Source: Marinomonas spartinae (GTDB lineage: Bacteria > Pseudomonadota > Gammaproteobacteria > Pseudomonadales > Marinomonadaceae). From it: a stretch of 64,000 nt of DNA. The notes under the pieces are model-generated. The model worked only from the letters and a program-made list of their open reading frames with translations. It was not told where the DNA came from and ran no database searches. The stretch spans positions 310,001 through 374,000 of the forward strand of contig NZ_FLOB01000002.1 in the NCBI RefSeq assembly GCF_900089775.1. Direction: 5' to 3'. The position numbers were made by a program, and so were the translations under genes. Position 1 is the first letter of the stretch; each line of letters begins with the position of its first letter. This document shows, piece by piece, positions 56,776 to 64,000 of this stretch.

Positions 56776-56854
56776 TTGTATAATTTATTATTTATACAAT
56801 ATAGATGCTTGTACAAGAAATGCAATGCATCTTGTACAAAAAAAAAAATGTACA
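56776..56854. promoter_or_regulatory. Array of four TTGTACA/TTGTATA boxes
   Basis: The divergent region holds an inverted repeat TTGTATAA-N8-TTATACAA (56776-56799) and three TGTACA hexamers (56810-56815, 56833-56838 and 56849-56854), each within TTGTACA or TGTACAG. This matches the T(G/A)TACA type of half-site associated, from memory, with class II LitR light regulators of pseudomonads. It lies between the photolyase operon and the MerR/LitR-type gene and is likely the operator for one or both. Confidence 0.65.
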
Positions 56855-56911
56855 GCTTTTAGTTTTGATTCAGAGACCTTGGCTGGATAGACTAGTGGGA
56901 GAAAACGCTAG

Positions 56912-57802
56912 GTGAAAAATGATTTGAATAAAGAGAATGCAGACGTCTTTGCTATCCGAACTTTATCGGAAAAGACTGGTGTAAATTCTGTGACCTTGAG
57001 GGCTTGGGAGCGTCGTTATGGTTTGTTAAAGCCAAAACGAACCGCGAAAGGTCATCGTTTATACAATCTTAATGATGTGCAACGAGTTGAGTCCATTGTT
57101 CATTGGATCCAACAAGGTGTTTCAGTGAGCAAAGTTCGTTCTTTATTGGACAAGGTGGATACAGGGGCATCATTGGAGAGCCTTGAGCTTTCTAATGAGT
57201 GGTTGGACTGGCAGGATCAGTTGGTAATGGCATCATACGCATTTGATGAGGATAAAATAGCGCACTTGTATCAACAGGTTTTCTCTCAATACCCATCATC
57301 AATTGTTGTACGTAATTGGATTATCCCCAGTCTTGATAAGCTTGCTCGAGAAGCCGCTGGTCGCTTTTGTGAAACTGTTTTGACGGCTTGTTTGTGTTCT
57401 CGGTTAATGACATTAAAAGATCAACAAAAAGCCGCCCCTAAGGTGTTAATCACTGGACTATTAGGGCAGCGCACTTTGTGGTGTTTTTTAGCGGCTGCCA
57501 TATTAAGCGACCAAGGTCATTCCTGTATGGTCATGCCAATGATGGCTAGTCCTCAAGAGCTTAATGAGCTTGTATTGGAAGGGGATTCTCAAGGTGTGAT
57601 TGTGTTTGCTGAAGGGGAATTTATTAATAATATTAATGAGTCGATAGCGATGATGTCTTTATGGGGAAAGCCTACTTCTATTATTGGAGCAAGTTTCTGG
57701 GTGGCTTTGCAAGAAACTGAGGTGGCATTGGCAAAGTCAGTTTACGCTTATTCGGAGCCATTAGAAGGGATTTTAGGGTTCGCTTTATCCAAACCTCGCT
57801 AA
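56912..57802 (+). CDS. MerR/LitR-type regulator with degenerate B12 domain
   Basis: The 296-residue protein has a MerR HTH (about 15-85; TLRAWERRYGLLKPKRTAKG and HRLYN) and a C-terminal region of the cobalamin-binding type (about 170-296). In LitR/CarH the B12 lower ligand sits in a G-x-R-H-x-x-G loop; here it reads GQRTLWCF, so the His is Thr, and the upper EEH motif is also missing. B12 binding is unlikely. The start is GTG with GGGAGA 9 nt upstream. It is divergent from the photolyase operon. The role as light-response regulator is inferred. Confidence 0.8.
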   Translation: MKNDLNKENADVFAIRTLSEKTGVNSVTLRAWERRYGLLKPKRTAKGHRLYNLNDVQRVESIVHWIQQGVSVSKVRSLLDKVDTGASLESLELSNEWLDWQDQLVMASYAFDEDKIAHLYQQVFSQYPSSIVVRNWIIPSLDKLAREAAGRFCETVLTACLCSRLMTLKDQQKAAPKVLITGLLGQRTLWCFLAAAILSDQGHSCMVMPMMASPQELNELVLEGDSQGVIVFAEGEFINNINESIAMMSLWGKPTSIIGASFWVALQETEVALAKSVYAYSEPLEGILGFALSKPR

Positions 57803-57900
57803 TTGGAATTTGGTCTCTTCTATCAATTACCAATATCATATGAGCTTTTAATAAAATATCTATTAGAACTATTCAGATAATATATTTAGTCAATCATAAG

Positions 57901-57951
57901 ATCTCCTCTATTATCAAAGTCATCAAAAGAGTTTAGAAAAACAGAGGAGAT
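57901..57951 (+). promoter_or_regulatory. Hairpin masking the DUF2061 ribosome site
   Basis: ATCTCCTCT (57901-57909) is the exact reverse complement of AGAGGAGAT (57943-57951), which is the ribosome-binding site (AGAGGAG) of the gene starting at 57956. The loop is 33 nt. Pairing would hide the ribosome site, so this may be an RNA thermometer or another translational switch. A G-U pair can extend the stem by one. Confidence 0.6.
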
Positions 57952-57955
57952 TCAC

Positions 57956-58195
57956 ATGACTAAAACACTTACTTTCGCCGTGATGCACTTTACCATTGCC
58001 TTTACGGTTGCTTATGTTATTACTGGAAGCGTGTTGGTTGGTGGTGCGGTGGCTCTTATTGAGCCAGCTATTAACACAGTGGCTTTTTATTTTCATGAGA
58101 AAATTTGGGCGCGTTATTCTGGGTCAAACAGTCAGGCCATGTTGGTGAATATTGTTGAATCAGCCAGTGAGAGCTATGCACTAAGATCCATGTAA
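57956..58195 (+). CDS. DUF2061 small membrane protein
   Basis: The 79-residue protein has two hydrophobic segments (about 5-25 and 28-46) and a short polar tail (FYFHEKIWARY). It matches DUF2061 in the pattern FTIAFTVAYVITGSVLVGGA. Function unknown. It has a strong AGAGGAG site that can be masked by an upstream repeat, and it lies 153 nt after the MerR gene and is followed by a terminator. Confidence 0.75.
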   Translation: MTKTLTFAVMHFTIAFTVAYVITGSVLVGGAVALIEPAINTVAFYFHEKIWARYSGSNSQAMLVNIVESASESYALRSM

Positions 58196-58240
58196 TTAGG
58201 GTATTTTTTTGATCATGTGATTTGACGTTTTTATAAAAAA

Positions 58241-58271
58241 AGCCTCATTTATCCACTGGGTAAATGAGGCT
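58241..58271. terminator. Terminator DUF2061/NSS symporter
   Basis: AGCCTCATTTA / TAAATGAGGCT (58241-58251 and 58261-58271), with a strong T-run on the minus strand for the symporter and a weak one on the plus side. Confidence 0.85.
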
Positions 58272-58298
58272 TTGATATGTCTACTGAACCGCTTTTAG

Positions 58299-59645
58299 TT
58301 AAAGGTTTAAAACAAAAACGATAGCAACAGCAATTGGGCTAATGACCATCACGCTTATTTTCCAGTATGAGAAAAATAGCTTAGAGATAGATAGTTCTTC
58401 TGCGGAGAATTTTGATTTAACGGCCCAGCCAGCGAAGAGTGCTGTGAAGATACCACCAAGTGGTAACATGATATTCGCTGTCGCATAGTCTAAGAAATCA
58501 AAGATATTCTTACCGAAGAGGGTAATGTTACTCATAAAGTTAAAGGAGCCAAGACAAGCAATCCCCAGTAACCAAACGATGAAACCAATGCCGATTGAGG
58601 CTGTAATACGTTTGACCTTCATGCGCTCCACGATAAAGGCAACGGCTGGCTCCATTAGTGAGATAGAGGATGTCCAAGCGGCGATGCCCACAAGAACAAA
58701 GAATAGGAAACCAAATAGTTGACCAAAAGGCATTTGCCCAAAGGCAACGGGCAAAGACATAAACATCAAGCCTGGGCCGGCTGCCGGATCCATCCCATTG
58801 GCGAAGATCACAGGGAAAATACACAAGCCAGCGACTAGGGCTACCAATGTGTCCAAAGCGCCAATGGCCAACACAGTACTACCAATAGAGGCTTTCTTGG
58901 GCATATAAGAGCCGTAAGCCATCATGGTTCCCATACCAAGAGATAAAGTAAAGAAAGAGTGGCCTAAGGCAACTAATACCGCCCCCCAGCTTAACTTACT
59001 GAAGTCAAAATCAAACATGAAATGCCAACCAGCAGAAAAGCTTTTTGTGCTCATGGCATAACCAAGCAGAACAAGTAAGAGGATGAAAAGCGCAGGCATC
59101 ATGATGCGAGTTGCAATCTCAAGCCCTTTGTTTACGCCTCTTGCTACTACAAATACTGTCATCACAACAAACAAGGTATGCCAGCCGAGCAGTGTCATCG
59201 GATCGGCTAGCAACGCTTTAAAGGTGGCACTGGCTTGATCGGATGTCAGTCCTGCTAGCTCTCCTGTCGCCATGGCTTTGATATAGTTCAATACCCAACC
59301 GGCGACAATGGAGTAGAAAGAAAAAATCATAATGCCAGTGAACATACCAACGATGCCAATTAGTCCCCATGCTTTAGTTTGACTGGACTCCTCAGCAACA
59401 TCTTCCAGAGAGTCGACGGGGTTTTTTCTACCTCGGCGGCCAATAAAGACCTCAGCCATCATGATAGGAATGCCCACAAGCAAAATACACACGAGGTAGA
59501 CTAGAACGAAGGCTCCACCTCCGTTTTCTCCGGTGATATAGGGAAATTTCCAAATATTTCCAAGGCCAACGGCAGAACCTGTCGCCGCCATAATAAATAC
59601 CCATCGGCTCGCCCACGAGCCCTGACTAGATGTCTTTTCTTGCAT
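58299..59645 (-). CDS. Sodium-dependent NSS/SNF family symporter
   Basis: The 448-residue inner-membrane protein has about 11-12 helices. Helix 1 has GSAVGLGNIWKFPYITGENG, which holds the sodium and substrate site of neurotransmitter:sodium symporters such as LeuT. The family imports amino acids, taurine or betaines with sodium. Its position beside the ectoine operon could point to a compatible-solute precursor, but the substrate is not known. It is divergent from ectA across 500 bp. Confidence 0.87.
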   Translation of the reverse strand: MQEKTSSQGSWASRWVFIMAATGSAVGLGNIWKFPYITGENGGGAFVLVYLVCILLVGIPIMMAEVFIGRRGRKNPVDSLEDVAEESSQTKAWGLIGIVGMFTGIMIFSFYSIVAGWVLNYIKAMATGELAGLTSDQASATFKALLADPMTLLGWHTLFVVMTVFVVARGVNKGLEIATRIMMPALFILLLVLLGYAMSTKSFSAGWHFMFDFDFSKLSWGAVLVALGHSFFTLSLGMGTMMAYGSYMPKKASIGSTVLAIGALDTLVALVAGLCIFPVIFANGMDPAAGPGLMFMSLPVAFGQMPFGQLFGFLFFVLVGIAAWTSSISLMEPAVAFIVERMKVKRITASIGIGFIVWLLGIACLGSFNFMSNITLFGKNIFDFLDYATANIMLPLGGIFTALFAGWAVKSKFSAEELSISKLFFSYWKISVMVISPIAVAIVFVLNL

Positions 59646-60145
59646 AATAATCTCTAAAAAAGTTGAAAGTTAAACAGCGATACCACGCCGCCTCCTACAA
59701 ACAACGTATATTGAGGACTTTGCAAATGATGTTTTTGTGCAAGGCTCTCATCACCATTAAATGGCGACAGGTTTGATTTGTGGGGGCTAGCTTTTTATTA
59801 GGGGCAGGATTCTCCGAATTTTGTTTCGATCATGCAACAAAAAAACGACATTTTTTATCTTAACCCGATTTTTTAGCAATGCCTTATTTCTTAAGGCGTT
59901 CGGGAAGTTCACCAAGATATCTTAAGGAAAATATTTCTGAACAAAACATTAGTTCTCTAAATAAATGCTGGACATATGAATTAATCTGTCTAGAATGGTT
60001 AGACATCAAATCACTTTGTTGAGACTTGGAGTGATAAAAAAATCATTACCCCTCGATTATTCGGGGCTTATATGTGTGTTTCTAGATTAGAAGGCACTCA
60101 TTATTTGAATAGATACTTTGTTTTCTAATTTGTTGAGGTGTGGCT
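59646..60145. promoter_or_regulatory. Symporter/ectA divergent control region
   Basis: These 500 bp carry no gene. They contain inverted repeats GCCTTA-TTTCT-TAAGGC (59881-59897) and GTCTA-GAATGGT-TAGAC (59988-60004); the latter is a possible MarR/EctR-type operator. The ectoine promoter is expected here, but I could not fix a hexamer pair with confidence. Confidence 0.5.
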
Positions 60146-60631
60146 TTGAAAAACATAGAGCTTATTAAACCAAGCGCAGAGCATGGTATGCCAGTTAACC
60201 AATTGGTCGCTAGTTGTCCTCCACTGGATACTAATTCGGTGTACTGCAACTTACTGCAAGCGGATCATTTTAGTGAGACTAGTGTTTCGGCAATGCTAGA
60301 AGATCGTTTAGTTGGCTTTATTTCTGGCTACTTGATTCCGAATAGAACAGATACTTTGTTTGTATGGCAGGTGGCAGTTGGAGAAGCGGCAAGAGGCCGA
60401 GGACTGGCCAAAAAAATGCTGTCTTCTGTATTAGAGCGTCCAGCTTGTTCCGATGTGGCTTATATAGAGACCACTATTACCCAATCTAACGAAGCTTCAT
60501 GGGCATTGTTCCGTAGTATTGCTAAGCAATTAGACGCGCCACTAGAAGACACTGTTCAATACGATAAAGATAGTCACTTTCAAGGAAAACATGACACAGA
60601 ATTTTTGGTTCGCATTGGGCCTTTTCAATAG
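60146..60631 (+). CDS. ectA: L-2,4-diaminobutyrate acetyltransferase
   Basis: EctA acetylates diaminobutyrate with acetyl-CoA, the second ectoine step. The 161-residue GNAT protein has CPPLDTNSVYCNLLQADHFS, the acetyl-CoA loop RGRGLAKKML and the C-terminal FLVRIGPF, all family hallmarks. The TTG at 60146 was chosen because GAGG lies 7 nt upstream. A GTG at 60140 is only 1 nt from that site. First gene of ectABCD-ask. Confidence 0.93.
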   Translation: MKNIELIKPSAEHGMPVNQLVASCPPLDTNSVYCNLLQADHFSETSVSAMLEDRLVGFISGYLIPNRTDTLFVWQVAVGEAARGRGLAKKMLSSVLERPACSDVAYIETTITQSNEASWALFRSIAKQLDAPLEDTVQYDKDSHFQGKHDTEFLVRIGPFQ

Positions 60632-60688
60632 GGCCTCATTGTCCTGTTCTGTTTATTGATTTGTATAAATTTAATTAAGAGGAAGTAA

Positions 60689-62005
<1,317 letters not shown>

Positions 62006-62026
62006 CAGCATTGTTGAAAGTTGCAA

Positions 62027-62112
62027 CTCACTCTTAACTAACTCGGTGTTGTTATGAGTAGCTGGCTGTTGCCATAAGAATCGATATGGCATACACCGAG
62101 CTTAAGAGTGAG
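62027..62112. repeat. 86-bp palindromic element between ectB and ectC
   Basis: Terminal inverted repeats CTCACTCTTAA (62027-62037) and TTAAGAGTGAG (62102-62112) are followed inward by CTCGGTGT (62042-62049) and ACACCGAG (62093-62100), and then by CCATA/TATGG (62072-62076 and 62085-62089). This gives a nearly continuous hairpin. It could be a miniature inverted-repeat element or a processing/attenuation hairpin inside the operon. No other copy was noticed in this window by eye. Confidence 0.65.
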
Positions 62113-62129
62113 GAAAATATATCGAATCA

Positions 62130-62145
62130 AGGTGGTCTACCACCT
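62130..62145. promoter_or_regulatory. Second palindrome before ectC
   Basis: AGGTGGT-CT-ACCACCT (62130-62145) is a perfect 7-bp inverted repeat 36 nt before the ectC ATG. It may be a regulator site or a hairpin affecting ectC translation. Confidence 0.45.
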
Positions 62146-62181
62146 GTTTAAAATTGTGAAGATCGTTTATAGGAGAATACT

Positions 62182-62571
62182 ATGTTTGCACGTGATTTAG
62201 CTGAATGCGAAAAGACCGAACGTCGTGTTGTTTCCCCTGATGGAAATTGGGAAAGTACTCGTTTGCTGCTAAAAGAAGATAACATGGGGTTTTCTTTCCA
62301 CATTACGACAATTTATGAAGGCAAAGATTTTGATATGCATTATCAAAATCACTTAGAGTCCGTGTACTGCATCTCCGGTGAAGGGGAAGTGGAAAGCCGC
62401 GAAACGGGTCAAAAACACCATATCAAACCAGGTGTTGTATATGTCTTAGATAAACACGATGCCCACACTCTACGAGCCTTTAAAGAACTTAAATTGGCAT
62501 GTGTGTTTAATCCACCGATTACAGGCAAAGAAGTACACAACTCAGAAGGCGCTTACGAGTTGTTAGATTAA
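62182..62571 (+). CDS. ectC: L-ectoine synthase
   Basis: EctC closes N-acetyl-diaminobutyrate to ectoine. The 129-residue cupin protein has [20 protein letters not shown] and the metal and substrate stretch [16 protein letters not shown], with the C-terminal [17 protein letters not shown] lies 7 nt before the ATG. Full family length. Confidence 0.95.
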   Translation: MFARDLAECEKTERRVVSPDGNWESTRLLLKEDNMGFSFHITTIYEGKDFDMHYQNHLESVYCISGEGEVESRETGQKHHIKPGVVYVLDKHDAHTLRAFKELKLACVFNPPITGKEVHNSEGAYELLD

Positions 62572-62651
62572 TAAAACATCTTTTAATAGAGTCAAGTAAA
62601 GGTACAAAGCTCATTTCGTTAACATAGAGAAGTATAGAAGGAGGAGCGATA

Positions 62652-63650
62652 ATGTCATCGTCGGCGTATGTTCTAGATAGTGAGTCTCCTGAAGTATTGG
62701 GGCAAACTAAATGGAGTGTTACTACTGATGAAATGTTGAAAAAAGATAGGGTAGTCGATGATTATCCATCTAGACAATATCAGAAGCCTACGTATTTCAA
62801 TCGCAAAGACCCCGTTATTTTCTCTGATGATCGACAAAAAGCGCCTTTAGATGAGGCGCTTTTAGATCACTATGAAAAAAACGGCTTTTTATTTCTAGAT
62901 CATCTTTTTAGCGAAGATGAAATCGCAAAAATGCAGCGATATATGCAGTGTTTGCGAGATGATGAGTTTATTAAACAACGTGAAGAGAGCATCACTGAAG
63001 CCAACAGTGGCGACATTTGTTCGGTATTTGATGTTCACAAACTGAATGATTTTTTTCAAAGTGTTGCCGAAGATCCGAGACTGGTAAGAATCGCGGAATA
63101 CATATTGGGTGATCAGGTTTATCTCCATCAACCCCGCTTAAATTACAAGCCGGGGTTTAGGGGGAAAGAGTTTTATTGGCATTCTGATTTTGAAACTTGG
63201 CATGTAGAAGATGGCATGCCGAGAATGCGAGCACTGAGTATGTCTATTACCCTCACACCTAATGACCATAACAATGGTCCCCTTCTTGTCATTCCAGGGT
63301 CACACCACACTTATGTTTCCTGTGTGGGGGAAACGCCAGACAATAACTATCTGTCATCGTTAAAAAAGCAAGAAGTAGGCGTACCTGATGATCAAATAGT
63401 ACAAAACTTGGTGGAATCATATGGCATAGAGGCCGCAGTAGGGCAACCGGGGCGAATTATTTTATTCGATTGCAATTTATTGCATGGCTCCAACGGTAAC
63501 ATTATCCCCGCGCCTCGCTCAAATTTGTTTTTTGTTTACAATGCTTTATCCAATCGTGTTGGCAAACCATTTGGTGATACTAAAGTAAGACCAGAATATA
63601 TTGCCGCCAGAGAAGACATTAGGCCGTTGAAAAAAGTGATTAATACTTAA
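62652..63650 (+). CDS. ectD: Ectoine 5-hydroxylase (N-terminally extended)
   Basis: EctD hydroxylates ectoine to 5-hydroxyectoine using iron, oxygen and 2-oxoglutarate. Ligands are His177 and Asp179 (WHSDFETWH) and His278 (LLHGSNG). The 332 residues exceed the usual roughly 300. About 36 residues lie before DYPSRQ, where most EctD begin. The extension is supported by a strong GAAGGAGGAG site 5-15 nt before the ATG. No fused domain is visible in it. Confidence 0.93.
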   Translation: MSSSAYVLDSESPEVLGQTKWSVTTDEMLKKDRVVDDYPSRQYQKPTYFNRKDPVIFSDDRQKAPLDEALLDHYEKNGFLFLDHLFSEDEIAKMQRYMQCLRDDEFIKQREESITEANSGDICSVFDVHKLNDFFQSVAEDPRLVRIAEYILGDQVYLHQPRLNYKPGFRGKEFYWHSDFETWHVEDGMPRMRALSMSITLTPNDHNNGPLLVIPGSHHTYVSCVGETPDNNYLSSLKKQEVGVPDDQIVQNLVESYGIEAAVGQPGRIILFDCNLLHGSNGNIIPAPRSNLFFVYNALSNRVGKPFGDTKVRPEYIAAREDIRPLKKVINT

Positions 63651-63693
63651 ACTTTTTGCAGCCTTATGACAATATAGCGGCAGTTTAGATTTT

Positions 63694-63715
63694 GGCTGGA
63701 GACTGCTCTTCAGCC
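63694..63715 (+). other. Short hairpin between ectD and ask
   Basis: GGCTG (63694-63698) pairs with CAGCC (63711-63715), with no clear T-run. It may modulate read-through to ask. Confidence 0.35.
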
Positions 63716-63734
63716 CCTTAATAAATTGGGTTTA

Positions 63735-64000
63735 ATGATGGGACTACATACAGTTGAAAAAATCGGTGGTACGTCCATGAGCGACTACCACTCTGTACGC
63801 GATAATATCGTGTTTAAACCAGCTCAAACGAATGACTTATATAACCGCATTTTTGTAGTATCAGCTTATGGTGGTATTACCGACCAGCTGCTAGAGCATA
63901 AGAAAACTGGAGACGCTGGTGTTTATGCCTATTTCGCTAAAGAGCGAAATCAGGACTCTTGGTCCAAAGCGCTGAAAGATGTGCGGGCTGCCATGTTGGA
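63735..64000 (+). CDS. ask: Ectoine-specific aspartate kinase (partial)
   Basis: The first 88 codons are in the window and the frame runs off the edge. The N-terminus HTVEKIGGTSMSDYHSVRDN carries the aspartokinase KxGGTS nucleotide motif, and IFVVSAYGGITDQLLEHKKT is like Ask_Ect of ectoine operons. It phosphorylates aspartate to feed aspartate-semialdehyde to EctB. In ectoine-associated forms feedback by lysine/threonine is relaxed. Two ATGs lie in tandem (63735 and 63738). It is the fifth gene of ectABCD-ask. Confidence 0.9.
   Translation, partial: MMGLHTVEKIGGTSMSDYHSVRDNIVFKPAQTNDLYNRIFVVSAYGGITDQLLEHKKTGDAGVYAYFAKERNQDSWSKALKDVRAAML

Overview
The window is 64 kb of chromosomal DNA from a marine, moderately halophilic gammaproteobacterium. 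The closest fit is an Oceanospirillales member of the Marinomonas type. This rests on gene content and order, not on a database search: a complete ectoine/5-hydroxyectoine cluster with a dedicated aspartokinase, a FabY-type ketoacyl synthase, the order rpsF-rpsR-DUF2232-rplI-dnaB (no priB between rpsF and rpsR), the full LPS inner-core set, and AT-leaning, codon-uniform DNA. I see no insertion sequence, prophage, CRISPR array, rRNA or tRNA gene. Almost every base belongs to a recognisable gene or a short regulatory gap.

Layout. 0-5 kb: tail of an unidentified gene, an MFS transporter, the divergent argO/argP exporter-regulator pair, galU and suhB. 5-10 kb: trmJ, gnd and pckA. 10-17.6 kb: a TatD nuclease overlapping an RmlD-like protein with an altered active site, a small membrane protein, fabY, a Bax-type glucosaminidase, a glutathionyl-hydroquinone reductase and a membrane diguanylate cyclase. 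17.6-26.5 kb: an intergenic region with inverted repeats and a probable small RNA, a RutR-like regulator with a LysE exporter, upp, lon, a MATE pump, tlyA, a sulfurtransferase and an orphan small gene. 26.7-37.2 kb: LPS core block, with a minus-strand operon (AGE epimerase, hldD, waaF, three more glycosyltransferases) divergent from hldE-msbA-waaA. 37.2-40.7 kb: TPP riboswitch and thiBPQ. 40.8-49 kb: a DMT permease, a MipA/OmpV porin-like protein, the ribosomal S6/S18/L9 operon with dnaB, a PAS chemoreceptor and dapB.

49-64 kb is the most distinctive part. It has two osmoadaptation modules: a glycine betaine/proline ABC importer (proVWX) with an EctR-like MarR regulator beside it, and the ectABCD-ask operon. 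Between them lies a light-response module: photolyase, a DUF523/DUF1722 protein and an FAD oxidoreductase, divergent from a MerR/LitR-type regulator that appears to have lost its cobalamin-binding histidine. Four TTGTACA/TTGTATA-type boxes fill the divergent promoter region. A nearby DUF2061 gene has its ribosome binding site inside a perfect 9-bp inverted repeat. The ectB-ectC gap holds an 86-bp palindromic element of unknown nature.

How the genes work together: GalU, the heptose pathway (HldE, HldD), WaaF, WaaA, MsbA and the glycosyltransferases build and export lipid A-core. SuhB, TrmJ, TlyA, S6, S18, L9 and DnaB are housekeeping genes for translation and replication. DapB and Ask_Ect draw on the same aspartate-semialdehyde branch that feeds ectoine. 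ProVWX imports, and EctABCD makes, compatible solutes.
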